A DNA stretch of 27,380 nt from JBCCRH01 sp039208045 (GCA_039208045.1 JBCCRH010000024.1:1-27380), one strand, 5' to 3'; shown: positions 1 to 7,905, counted from the first letter of the stretch. Program-made: numbers and translations. Notes: generated from the sequence alone by a model not told the origin.

Positions 1-821
1 AAGCAACAGACGAAGCCTGCGGCTTTTTTGATGGCTTGGTGAGTCCTCCAGCGGTGGTTGCCACCAAATTTTTACGAGGCCCACTCAATGAACTGGGTCA
101 AGAGCTTGGCTTATCCAGCATTATGCCCATCTACTATAATTCACCCAGCTTACCCCCAGCCATGAGCGCTCCCTCTACCCCCACTGAATATTACAATTAT
201 TTGTCGGGCACCTGGCGCGATGGAAGTGAGTTGATGGTTGGCGGCAATGGCTACCAGTCCGACGGTGCTACCACTACCTTTGCCTTTCCCGATCTACCGA
301 GCGAAGCTGGCGGCTGGTCAGAGCGTGCCGCAGGTCTACCCGCAGGCGAGCGAACTGCTTTAGGTGCTTATGGCCCCTTCGAGTTGCAACCCGGAGCCAT
401 CAACGAATTCACTGTCTTCTTTAACATAGCTGACAACCCCAACGCAGCTACTATAGACGACCAAATCGATCAGCTATTTTCCAATATTGACGGCGCACAA
501 CAATTGTACGATAACTGCTTTGCCTTAGATACCGAATTTAACTGTTTCGCGACTAGCATCCAGGAACAAATCGCCCGCAATGAATCCCTCGAACTCTTCC
601 CCAACCCCGCCCGCGAGCAAGTCCACCTACAGCTCCACCAAGGCACCATCGAGCAAGTCCGCCTATTGGGTATGGATGGCAAAATGCTACAACAATTTTC
701 AGCCACCAACGGCCTCATCGAACAAATTGACATTGCTCATCTGCGTGTAGGCGTCTATATTGTCCAGGTAGTTACTTCGGAAGGCAAATGGGCAAATCAA
801 AAACTAGTAATTTCAAGATGA
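1..821 (+). CDS. T9SS type A sorting domain protein, copy 1 (5' end outside window)
   Basis: The reading frame is open from base 3 to the TGA at 819-821 with no start codon before the window edge, so this is the C-terminal part of a longer gene. It matches the C-terminal halves of the next two genes: a block with LSGTWRDG and GGNGYQ, a WSERA block, then a 75-residue C-terminal sorting domain (bases 594-818) starting LFPNPAREQ and ending NQKLVISR. The domain is the Por-secretion type recognised by the type IX secretion system, so the product is probably exported and released or anchored at the cell surface. The function of the body is unknown. Its TGA overlaps the ATG of the next gene (ATGA), suggesting translational coupling. 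Confidence 0.85.
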   Translation, partial: ATDEACGFFDGLVSPPAVVATKFLRGPLNELGQELGLSSIMPIYYNSPSLPPAMSAPSTPTEYYNYLSGTWRDGSELMVGGNGYQSDGATTTFAFPDLPSEAGGWSERAAGLPAGERTALGAYGPFELQPGAINEFTVFFNIADNPNAATIDDQIDQLFSNIDGAQQLYDNCFALDTEFNCFATSIQEQIARNESLELFPNPAREQVHLQLHQGTIEQVRLLGMDGKMLQQFSATNGLIEQIDIAHLRVGVYIVQVVTSEGKWANQKLVISR

Positions 822-2524
822 TACGACCACTTTTATTACTCGGATGGTGCCTGGTTTGCTGGCTAAGCAGCTGGGCACAGCCTACCTACTTGGAGGTAGA
901 GGGAACCAATGCTGTGCAGTTTAGTGTGCGCTCTGATGGCTTGCTGTTTAATAATCCTAGCGGAGCAAAATTTCGACTAGATGAAGACAGCATTAATATG
1001 ATGCAAGGAGCAGGACTTTGGATATCGGGAGTAACACCCGCAGGAGATCCAATAAGCATGCGATCACCACTGGAAGAAGGGCAAGAATCTGATTTTAAGC
1101 CTGGATTTTTAGATCCTGAAACAGGAGAAGTATTGGGAGCCAATCAATTTTGGCGAATTGATCGAAGAACACTACAACGATTCTTTAGTGATTATGGCGA
1201 GGATCTTATTGTGGATTTACAGATACCTGCTATTTTTGGGTGGCCTGGTAGGAACAATGCTTTTTTCGAAGAGATTCATGGCTACGCACTGCCTGAAGAC
1301 AAAGACTTAGCTCCTTTTTGGGATCAAAATGGAAATGGTAATTATGAGCCGGATCAGGGTGATTATCCTAGTCTTGACGTAATTGGATGTTCTCTTCCAT
1401 TTATGGATGAACTCATCTGGTTTGCCTATCATACCCCACTAGATACACTACCATCAGGTCTACTGTTTAAACTAGAGGTCTATGCACAAGTTTACACCTT
1501 CGCATGTGATACCGATCCAATATTAAATCAATCTGTCTTTGTGAATAAGCAGATTTTTCATAGAGGAATAGAATTAGTGTATGATGTTCAAGTAGGGATG
1601 GGGTTAGACTTTAGTATCGGATGCCCAGAAGATGACTATATAGGGAGCTACCCCGAAATAAATAGCGTATTTGCTTACAATGCAAATGAACAGGATGCAC
1701 TGGGTTGCGAGGAAGGTTTTGAAAGTTCGCAAATACCAAGTATGGTCGCTTTTCAGCAAATTGATTGCTACTATGAATCAGAAGATGACCCTTATGAGAA
1801 CAACTATTTAGCTACCTTCAAGCCACTTTGGCCCAATGATGACTCTCGACCACCAGGGATGCAACAGCCTGTTACACCTTTGGAGTATTTTTATTTCTTC
1901 TCAGGGACTTGGCGGGATCAAACACCGCTCACCTACGGTGGCGACGGCTATCAGGATGGTACTGAGGAGGTAAGTATGATCTTTTCTGATTCTCCTCAGG
2001 ATAATGAGGGGTGGTCAGAACGTACAGCGCTTCAATCACCAGGCAAACGAAAAGCATTGGCGACCTCGCCAAAAGGAATATTTTATCCTGATGATGTAAT
2101 TGAAGTCAACTATGCATTCACTATTTTCAACGATCCTCAGGCTACCTCTGTAGATGATGAATTTGAAGACTTCTACAATCGATATGAAGGCCTGCATAGC
2201 TTTATGGACTGCTCACATACCTTTGAGGGCCAGTTGATTGTTTGTAATGAGGCAACTAGCATTCAAGAGCAAATAACCCGCAACCAATCCCTAGACCTCT
2301 TCCCCAACCCTGCCCGCGCGCAAGTCCACCTACAACTCCACCAAGGTACCGTCGAACAAGTTCGCCTGTTGGGTATGGATGGCAAAATGCTACAGCAATT
2401 TTCAGCCACCAACAGCCCTATTGAACAAATTGATATTGCTCATCTGCGTGTAGGCGTCTATATTGTGCAGGTAGTTACTTCAGAAGGCAAATGGGCCAAT
2501 CAAAAACTAGTAGTTTCAAGATGA
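818..2524 (+). CDS. T9SS type A sorting domain protein, copy 2
   Basis: A 568-residue secreted protein. An in-frame ATG exists at 788, but the ATG at 818 is preferred: it overlaps the previous stop as ATGA and begins directly with a signal peptide (MIRPLLLLGWCLVCWLSSWA, cut likely after Ala20). The region upstream of 818 is the coding end of copy 1. The body contains WPGRNN, an Asp/Asn-rich loop PFWDQNGNGNYEPDQGDYP resembling a calcium-binding loop, WFAYHT and a late SGTWRD/GGDGYQ block. Residues 494-568 are the T9SS sorting domain. The domain layout is that of uncharacterised Bacteroidota cargo proteins; substrate and role are not visible. Its TGA again overlaps the next ATG. Confidence 0.85.
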   Translation: MIRPLLLLGWCLVCWLSSWAQPTYLEVEGTNAVQFSVRSDGLLFNNPSGAKFRLDEDSINMMQGAGLWISGVTPAGDPISMRSPLEEGQESDFKPGFLDPETGEVLGANQFWRIDRRTLQRFFSDYGEDLIVDLQIPAIFGWPGRNNAFFEEIHGYALPEDKDLAPFWDQNGNGNYEPDQGDYPSLDVIGCSLPFMDELIWFAYHTPLDTLPSGLLFKLEVYAQVYTFACDTDPILNQSVFVNKQIFHRGIELVYDVQVGMGLDFSIGCPEDDYIGSYPEINSVFAYNANEQDALGCEEGFESSQIPSMVAFQQIDCYYESEDDPYENNYLATFKPLWPNDDSRPPGMQQPVTPLEYFYFFSGTWRDQTPLTYGGDGYQDGTEEVSMIFSDSPQDNEGWSERTALQSPGKRKALATSPKGIFYPDDVIEVNYAFTIFNDPQATSVDDEFEDFYNRYEGLHSFMDCSHTFEGQLIVCNEATSIQEQITRNQSLDLFPNPARAQVHLQLHQGTVEQVRLLGMDGKMLQQFSATNSPIEQIDIAHLRVGVYIVQVVTSEGKWANQKLVVSR

Positions 2525-4215
2525 TACGACCACTTTCATTACTCGGATGGTGCCTGGTTTGCTGGCTAAGCAGCTGGGCACAGCCTACCTACTTGGAGGT
2601 AGAGGGGACTAATGCTGTGCAGTTTAGTATACGCTCTGATGGCTTGCTGTTTGCAGATAGCACAGGGGGCAGGTTTGTGCTAGATGGGGATGATTTCTCT
2701 TATGTGCAACGAGCGGGGCTGTGGATCGGTGGAATTGCTCCGTCGGGGGCTATAAAAGGAGCTGTTTGGCAGCCTGAAGAGGACAGTGAGCCAGATTATC
2801 AATCAGGTTTTTTGGATCCGCAAACTGGGCAGGTATTGGGGGCTGGGCAATTCTGGGAAGTAAGCGACGCAGAGGTGGAAGCTCAGATTGACGATTTTAG
2901 AAATAATTTGGTAATAGATGACCCTATCCCGTCTATTTTTGCTTGGCCTGGGCGCAATAATCCACATTTCGAGGCATACAATGGCTATCCTCAGCCACCA
3001 GATGTTCTTATGGCTCCTTTTTTTGATAACGATGGAGATGGAAATTACGATCCCAATAATGGAGATTTTCCAAGAGCTGTCGATAGTCCTTATGCAGGTA
3101 AAGGTGTTGATAAAATGATTTGGTTTGCCTATCACACCAAACCTGGGATGTTGCCTTCCGGACTACCATCCCCTAATCTTGAAATCCAAACATTAATTTA
3201 CCTAGTCAATTGTCCCGCAGCATTGCCAGTCAACCAAACCGTTTACTTTAATAAGCGTGTGGTCAATAGAGGTTTTGAAGTAATAGATTCCCTACATGTG
3301 GGCATGTATACTGAGGCATCAATTGGATGTTTGGAAAGTGAATACTTGGGGACACATCCTGAAAGTAAGGTCGCTTTTGTATATGATGCTACTCCAACTG
3401 AAGATGAATGTCTAGCCGGAGCAATATCCTCTCCAGTTCTTGCTGTACGCGTCGAGGAGTGGTGGGCTTCGGACTACGAATTTATAAATCGACCACAGAT
3501 TACTATGCCTATCATCGAAGAAGAAGCTACCAATGTTCTACTTCCACCAGGTATGTTACCCCCTGATACGCCTGTTTCCTATTTTCATTATCTATCAGGA
3601 TCTTGGCGAGATGGAACTCCACTGACATCCGGAGGCAACGGTTTTCAGAATTCTAGTATTAAACAACAGCTCATTTTTCCAGATGCCCCTTACAATAGCG
3701 AAGGATGGTCGGAGCAGGCTTCTGGTTTATCTCCTGGGAAACGGAGCTTCCTGAATATACTGGGAGACGAGCGAATAGCCCCAGGAGGTTATCAAGAATA
3801 TCTTTTTTCCTTTACTGTATTTGATCAAGAAACCAACAATCAGCCTTACGATAATCTAGACAGTATGTACCAAAGGGCTAAATATTTACAGCAAATATTT
3901 TTCTTCATTGCTGGTGTAGAACCCTTTTACAACTGTGATATGGCCACTTCGACAACTACACCAGGCAAAGCATCAGCTCTTTTACAACTCTTCCCCAACC
4001 CCGCCCGCGAGCAAGTCCACCTACAACTCCACCAAGGCACCATCGAGCAAGTCCGCCTGTTGGGTATGGATGGCAAAATGCTACAGCAATTTTCAGCCAC
4101 CAACAGCCCTATTGAACAAATTGACATTGCTCATCTGCGTGCAGGCGTGTATATCGTGCAGGTGGTTACCTCGGAAGGGACATGGGCGAATCAAAAACTA
4201 GTAGTTTCAAGATAG
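2521..4215 (+). CDS. T9SS type A sorting domain protein, copy 3
   Basis: A 564-residue paralogue of copy 2. The first 47 residues are nearly identical to copy 2 (signal peptide plus LEVEGTNAVQFS), the middle is clearly diverged, and the last 75 residues are again the near-identical sorting domain. The Asp-rich loop is present as PFFDNDGDGNYDPNNGDFP. The start at 2521 is chosen over 2491 for the same reason as in copy 2: ATGA overlap and an immediate signal peptide. This is the last member of the array: where the earlier copies read AAGATGATACG, this one ends AAGATAGATC, so the overlapping start is gone. It converges on the zinc-finger gene with a single base between the stops. Function of the body unknown. 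Confidence 0.85.
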   Translation: MIRPLSLLGWCLVCWLSSWAQPTYLEVEGTNAVQFSIRSDGLLFADSTGGRFVLDGDDFSYVQRAGLWIGGIAPSGAIKGAVWQPEEDSEPDYQSGFLDPQTGQVLGAGQFWEVSDAEVEAQIDDFRNNLVIDDPIPSIFAWPGRNNPHFEAYNGYPQPPDVLMAPFFDNDGDGNYDPNNGDFPRAVDSPYAGKGVDKMIWFAYHTKPGMLPSGLPSPNLEIQTLIYLVNCPAALPVNQTVYFNKRVVNRGFEVIDSLHVGMYTEASIGCLESEYLGTHPESKVAFVYDATPTEDECLAGAISSPVLAVRVEEWWASDYEFINRPQITMPIIEEEATNVLLPPGMLPPDTPVSYFHYLSGSWRDGTPLTSGGNGFQNSSIKQQLIFPDAPYNSEGWSEQASGLSPGKRSFLNILGDERIAPGGYQEYLFSFTVFDQETNNQPYDNLDSMYQRAKYLQQIFFFIAGVEPFYNCDMATSTTTPGKASALLQLFPNPAREQVHLQLHQGTIEQVRLLGMDGKMLQQFSATNSPIEQIDIAHLRAGVYIVQVVTSEGTWANQKLVVSR

Positions 4216-4216
4216 A

Positions 4217-4576
4217 TCAATCCACATATTCCTTGCGTACGACCAGGGTATAAAACCCATTATCCAACTCCAAGTAGCCCTGGTCGTAACAAAAGCGATA
4301 GGTCTTCCCCGCTTTCGTTTTATATTCATTGGTGAGGTAGCTAAAGTTAAAGCCCTGCTCTAGCAGCTTATTTTTGTGGACTCTGGCTTTCCCATTGGGG
4401 TTCAGCTCTAGCAAGATACGGCGGTTCTTGCGCAAGATGTTGTTGATATTGCGCATAAAGTTCGTCTGGTCGCTATTGAGGCGGTTGTGGTAGCTGCTGC
4501 GGCACTGGTCAGAGCAGTATTTCTTGTCTGCTCGCCCCATAAAGGTCTCTCCACATTCTTGACAGGTTCGTTTCAT
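4217..4576 (-). CDS. Small zinc-ribbon-like protein, function unknown
   Basis: A 119-residue protein with four cysteines near the N-terminus (C5, C8, C21, C25: CxxC-x12-CxxxC, within ECGETFMGRADKKYCSDQC), which suggests one bound zinc. The rest is lysine/asparagine-rich (NNILRKNRRIL) followed by a short beta-rich tail ending VVRKEYVD. Short proteins with this finger are widespread in Bacteroidota with no assigned function; a nucleic-acid contact is plausible from charge but is inference. It is transcribed towards copy 3 of the T9SS array and diverges from the membrane-protein gene at 4650. Confidence 0.7.
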   Translation of the reverse strand: MKRTCQECGETFMGRADKKYCSDQCRSSYHNRLNSDQTNFMRNINNILRKNRRILLELNPNGKARVHKNKLLEQGFNFSYLTNEYKTKAGKTYRFCYDQGYLELDNGFYTLVVRKEYVD

Positions 4577-4649
4577 TTGGGTCTTACCAATTAATTGCTT
4601 GAACGGATAAAATTGAATTTACTAATTTTAAGTCAACTTAGACTAGATC

Positions 4650-5189
4650 ATGGAGCAAGAATCAGATGTAGAATCGATGGTAAGACGCCTGACGCACTAC
4701 CTAAACGGCGAGCAACAGATCGGTATTGCCCTGCTTGGGGTAGGAATCTTGGCATTAGGGATCGGCGGACTGATGCTGTACACCGAAATCACCACCCTAT
4801 ACCGAGCAATGAGCTGGATATTAGTACTAACGGGCGGCGTACAGCTCCTCTACGCAGGCACCATCCTCTGGGAATCCCAGCAACAGCGGCAGCGACTCTC
4901 CGACTTAGTCCGACGAGCCCCCCGCGATTACATACACACAGAACTACATCGCTTAGCGCAATTAGCCCAACAATTCAGCATCAAGCAAGCGGCAGGTATG
5001 GGCCTCTTTCTAGTCGGTCTTGCCATGACCCTATTACCCGTCTTCGGCTTGATGGGGCGCTGGCAAATGGGTCTAGGTATCGGCCTATGCTTACAAGTAG
5101 GGATATTGTTTGTGCTAGAGCTATATCGGCAATGGCAAGTAGGGATGTATCGGCACGAGGTGGAGCGGTTTGGGAAGAATATAGTTTGA
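4650..5189 (+). CDS. Four-helix integral membrane protein, function unknown
   Basis: A 179-residue protein with four predicted membrane helices at roughly residues 24-45, 54-74, 113-133 and 138-158, arranged as two pairs separated by a charged cytoplasmic stretch rich in Arg and Gln (residues 76-110). The N-terminus (MEQESDVESMVRRLTHYL) and C-terminus (YRHEVERFGKNIV) look cytoplasmic. I do not recognise the family. Another reading frame is open over nearly the same span (4595-5197), but its translation is arginine/proline-rich and lacks structure, while this frame gives clean hydrophobic periodicity. The stop is followed at once by a G-rich tract. Confidence 0.65.
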   Translation: MEQESDVESMVRRLTHYLNGEQQIGIALLGVGILALGIGGLMLYTEITTLYRAMSWILVLTGGVQLLYAGTILWESQQQRQRLSDLVRRAPRDYIHTELHRLAQLAQQFSIKQAAGMGLFLVGLAMTLLPVFGLMGRWQMGLGIGLCLQVGILFVLELYRQWQVGMYRHEVERFGKNIV

Positions 5190-5223
5190 GGGTTTAAGGG
5201 TTTGGGAGTTTAGGGGTTTGGGG
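5190..5223 (+). other. G-tract cluster, possible G-quadruplex
   Basis: Five runs of three or four G (5190-5192, 5198-5200, 5204-5206, 5213-5216, 5220-5223) separated by 3-6 bases, mostly TTT or TTTA. This satisfies the usual G3+N1-7 quadruplex pattern on the plus strand. It starts on the base after the stop codon of the membrane-protein gene. Confidence 0.5.
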
Positions 5224-5305
5224 TGACGGATTACGGGTGACGAGTTTTGGGTGACGGATTTAGTTCTTTTGGGCAGCTTGATCCCGCTGTACGTTAAATT
5301 CGGTC

Positions 5306-5399
5306 AGCTAAAAAGCTATACTACCGGCCAGCGCCAGCCGTCTTCCCTCCAAGTATTCGCTCAGCCATCTGGCACTGGAGTAGTATTAGCTTTTCAGCT
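5306..5399. repeat. Imperfect long inverted repeat
   Basis: The left arm starting AGCTAAAAAGCTATACTAC (5306-5324) and the right arm GTAGTATTAGCTTTTCAGCT (5380-5399) are reverse complements except for one substitution and one inserted base. Similarity continues inward (CCAGCGCCAG on the left against the complement CCAGTGCCAG on the right), giving arms of about 33 bp. It could be a structured RNA, a terminator-like hairpin or a mobile-repeat relic. Confidence 0.5.
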
Positions 5400-5493
5400 T
5401 CCCTCATACCACTTCCATCGGGGCTGCGATCCCTAACCTCCAAACCCCTCCGCATCTCTCCGCGCGAAATACTGGATATCAACCTCCCCTTCT

Positions 5494-5805
5494 CCGCGCG
5501 AAATATTGGATATTACTTGGTCAGTACAGAGCTTAAATATCCAATATTGAGCCTCCCTCGTCCTCCGTCCTCTCATCCCCCGTCCTCCGTCCTCCCCTCC
5601 TCCAAACCCTCCACCCCCCCCAAACCCCTCCGCGCGAAATATTGGATATTACCTGGCCGGTACAGAGCTTAAATATCCAATATTGAGCCTCCCTCGTCCT
5701 CCGTCCTCCCATCCCCTGTCCTCCAAAACCCTTAAATCCCTCCACGCGAAATATTGGATATTACTTGGTCAGTACAGGGCTTAAATATCCAATATTGAGC
5801 CTCCC
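5494..5805. repeat. Three copies of a palindromic intergenic unit
   Basis: Each unit has perfect 13-bp arms, AATATTGGATATT and AATATCCAATATT, around a loop of exactly 21 bases. The arms lie at 5502-5514/5536-5548, 5638-5650/5672-5684 and 5750-5762/5784-5796. Units are preceded by C(G/A)CGCGA or CACGCGA and followed by GAGCCTCCC; a degenerate single arm with the same left flank is at 5466-5480. Loop sequences vary at four positions. Spacers are C/T-rich low-complexity DNA of different lengths (left arms 136 and 112 bp apart). Confidence 0.85.
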
Positions 5806-5894
5806 ACATCCTCCGTCCTCCTTTCCTCCATCCTCCGTAACTCATAATCCATAATCCAAAACCCTTAAACACCCAAACCCCTCAACCCCCAAAC

Positions 5895-6602
5895 TCATCC
5901 CCCGTCCCCCATCCCCCTTCCCTCCATCCTCCCTTCCTCCTCCCTCCCCCTCAACACATAATTCGGTAACACCTCCAACAGCCTCCCCTCCGGAAAAACA
6001 GCCCGAAATGGCCCCTCAAAAAAAGCACGAGATCGCTCTTGATCTGCCGTAGTGGCCGCCAAGCGGTTGTAAAGCAAGGTACCATCAGGAGCAAGGGCAT
6101 TCTTGAGCTGCTCTAGAAAAGAGACTTGCTCAAAAGGCGTAGGCACAGTATCATCCAGGAAAATATCCATACAGATAAGGTCAAATTGTTGGTCGTTTTG
6201 TGCGAGGTAAGCGAGGGCATCGGTGCAGATGATTTCGATAGGGGAGGAGAGGTGTTGGAGCACATATTTATTGGCAAGGTAGATCACCTCTTCGTCTAGT
6301 TCGATGGCGGTGTAGTGGAAGTTGAGGTGGAAATTGCGCTCTAGCATACGAGGGATGCTACCGAGCCCAAGCCCGAGAATTAAGACATTTTGGATCGGAA
6401 GTTGTTCTATTTTTATTTGCCGAAAGGCGCGATAAAAATTATCATATAAATCTTCGAAGGAATAGACGGCATTTTCAGTACAAAGCTGGTAGCGACCTCG
6501 GCTCAAGAGTACCTGGAGCAAGGGATTATGTTCGCTACTAGTCTGCTCTATGGGAAGCTCGAACAAATAACTCAGCCAACGTTTCCATCCTAATGGTTTC
6601 AT
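5895..6602 (-). CDS. Spermidine-synthase-like SAM-dependent methyltransferase
   Basis: A 235-residue class I Rossmann methyltransferase fold of the spermidine synthase type. Residues 73-82 (VLILGLGLGS) form the glycine-rich SAM-binding motif I, ELDEE at 101-105 is the acidic loop contacting the cofactor, then ICTDALAYL and DLICMDIF follow as motifs II-III. The N-terminal beta domain is short, so it is a truncated relative rather than a canonical SpeE; substrate unknown. It starts three bases after the stop of the GlmU-like gene and is probably cotranscribed with it. The last 17 residues (GREEEGRMEGRGMGDGG) are encoded by the C/T-rich intergenic repeat, so the natural end has probably been replaced by read-through into repeat DNA. 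Confidence 0.75.
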   Translation of the reverse strand: MKPLGWKRWLSYLFELPIEQTSSEHNPLLQVLLSRGRYQLCTENAVYSFEDLYDNFYRAFRQIKIEQLPIQNVLILGLGLGSIPRMLERNFHLNFHYTAIELDEEVIYLANKYVLQHLSSPIEIICTDALAYLAQNDQQFDLICMDIFLDDTVPTPFEQVSFLEQLKNALAPDGTLLYNRLAATTADQERSRAFFEGPFRAVFPEGRLLEVLPNYVLRGREEEGRMEGRGMGDGG

Positions 6603-6605
6603 AGT

Positions 6606-7808
6606 CTACTTTTCCCAACGGCGGTATTGGGCCGTATCTTCGAAAACGCGGAGCATAATGAGGCGATCTTGTACCGAGAAGTCTACATCGCGACGGGCCA
6701 TCATGGCTTCCATCATTTCAAAAGCTTTCTCCGTACGGAACGTGCTAAAGCCACTAGCGCCACCCCAGGCAAAAGACGGGATATAATTGCGAGGAAAACC
6801 AGCACCAAACATATTAGCGGCTACTCCTACCACAGTGCCCGTATTAAACATCGTATTAATACCCGACTTAGCATGGTCACCCATGATGAGGCCACAAAAC
6901 TGAAGGCCTGTCTTTACGAAGCGCTGCTCTGGGTAGCTCCAAAGCTTAACCGGAGTGTAGTTATTTTTGAGATTCGAATTATTGGTATCGGCACCTAGGT
7001 TGCACCATTCCGCCAGGACAGAATTGCCCAAGAAGCCATCGTGGCCCTTATTTGAATAGCCAAAAAAGACGACATTATTAAGCTCCCCACCAGCCTTTGA
7101 CCAAGGGCCAAGGGTGGTATTACTGTATACTTTAGCTCCCATCTTAAGCACTGCATGCTCGCATAGGGCAAAGCTGCCCCGCACCATACACCCCTCCATG
7201 ATAGTCGCATTTTTACCGATATAAATGGGGCCATCTGAAGCATTAAGGATACTACACTCTACCTGTGCACCTTCTTCTAAGAAAATAGGGTGTTTGCCCA
7301 AGACAGTATTGGTGGCACTCAGCTTGGCAGACTTGCGTCCTTTGGTTAGTAGCTGAAAATCCTCTTGAATAGCCTGTCCGTTGAGCCGAAAAATATCCCA
7401 GGAATAATTAATTTTCATAAAAGAAGTACCCGCCAGATCAATTCCTTTGAGTTCGCCAAAGTCTTCATCATTGATTAAAAGCTCAAATTGCTCCTCATTG
7501 AGTTTAGCTACAATGAGTTCGTCGCCATCTAGTAGTGCTTCATTGGTATCCATTTGTTGGATCAGCCGACACAGTTGATCAGAAGGAAGGGCGGAACCGT
7601 TGATTAGATAATTTTCATTTCCATAATCAATCGGAAATTTCTCCGCTAAATAATCTTGGGTGATGTAAGAGACGGGCCAACCTAGCCATTGCTCCCATTT
7701 TTCGCGGATGGTAAGGATACCTACACGTACTTCACAGACAGGGCGTAGGAAAGTGAGCGGAAGCAACCGATCGCGTACTTCATTATCAAATAATATAATA
7801 TTGGCCAT
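6606..7808 (-). CDS. GlmU-like sugar nucleotidyltransferase/acetyltransferase (Bacteroidota type)
   Basis: A 400-residue protein matching the Bacteroidota GlmU-family layout. The N-terminus (NIILFDNEVRDRLLPLTFLR, then VGILTIREKWE) is the shortened nucleotidyltransferase-like domain of this group, and the C-terminal half carries left-handed beta-helix hexapeptide repeats (for example PIYIGKNATIMEGCMVRG, then GAKVYSNTTLGPWSKAGGE). In other bacteria GlmU makes UDP-GlcNAc for peptidoglycan; this divergent branch is annotated by analogy and its exact reaction is not established here. A strong terminator hairpin separates it from the L31 gene upstream, so it probably has its own promoter; a TATATTTT near 7830 is only a partial match to the -7 box. 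Confidence 0.8.
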   Translation of the reverse strand: MANIILFDNEVRDRLLPLTFLRPVCEVRVGILTIREKWEQWLGWPVSYITQDYLAEKFPIDYGNENYLINGSALPSDQLCRLIQQMDTNEALLDGDELIVAKLNEEQFELLINDEDFGELKGIDLAGTSFMKINYSWDIFRLNGQAIQEDFQLLTKGRKSAKLSATNTVLGKHPIFLEEGAQVECSILNASDGPIYIGKNATIMEGCMVRGSFALCEHAVLKMGAKVYSNTTLGPWSKAGGELNNVVFFGYSNKGHDGFLGNSVLAEWCNLGADTNNSNLKNNYTPVKLWSYPEQRFVKTGLQFCGLIMGDHAKSGINTMFNTGTVVGVAANMFGAGFPRNYIPSFAWGGASGFSTFRTEKAFEMMEAMMARRDVDFSVQDRLIMLRVFEDTAQYRRWEK

Positions 7809-7839
7809 ATCTAGTGGGGGTTTTGGTGGGGTAAAATAT

Positions 7840-7879
7840 ACAAAAAAGCCTCATCCACAATGGAATGAGACTTTTTTGT
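7840..7879 (-). terminator. Rho-independent terminator after rpmE2
   Basis: A near-perfect inverted repeat: ACAAAAAAGCCTCATCC, a short ACAAT loop, then GGAATGAGACTTTTTTGT, with one mismatch and one bulge. Read on the minus strand it is a stem followed by a T6 run, just downstream of the L31 stop. The A-run on the other side makes it potentially bidirectional. Confidence 0.8.
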
Positions 7880-7905
7880 TTGAGCTAAACAAGTAGGTTC
7901 ACCAA

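Larger units (their letters stand above)
5190..5894. repeat. Repeat-rich intergenic region between convergent genes
   Basis: About 700 bp with no credible gene. In order: a G-rich tract (5190-5223), GTGACGG-type short repeats to about 5262, an imperfect long inverted repeat (5306-5399), one degenerate half-palindrome (5461-5480), three copies of a 13-21-13 palindromic unit separated by C/T-rich CCTCCGTCC-like DNA (5494-5805), and a C-rich tract on the right (from about 5858) that roughly mirrors the G-rich tract on the left. The region lies between two gene 3' ends, a common place for palindromic repeat families. Confidence 0.7.

Noticed and set aside
470..733. Antisense frame over the T9SS sorting domain (also at 3927-4127)
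   Set aside because: The same antisense peptide recurs wherever the sorting domain recurs, so it is a shadow of a conserved sense domain.
4595..5197. A 200-residue open frame overlapping the membrane-protein gene
   Set aside because: It covers almost the same bases in another frame, is rich in Arg, Pro and Thr without domain structure, and the 4650-5189 frame shows four clean membrane helices.
5251..5436. A 61-residue open frame in the repeat-rich gap
   Set aside because: It lies across both arms of a long imperfect inverted repeat, so the open frame is explained by repeat structure; no family resemblance.
5460..5805. Possible CRISPR array
   Set aside because: Only three full units, each a hairpin with a 21-base loop; spacers are low-complexity C/T-rich and unequal in length; no cas genes nearby.
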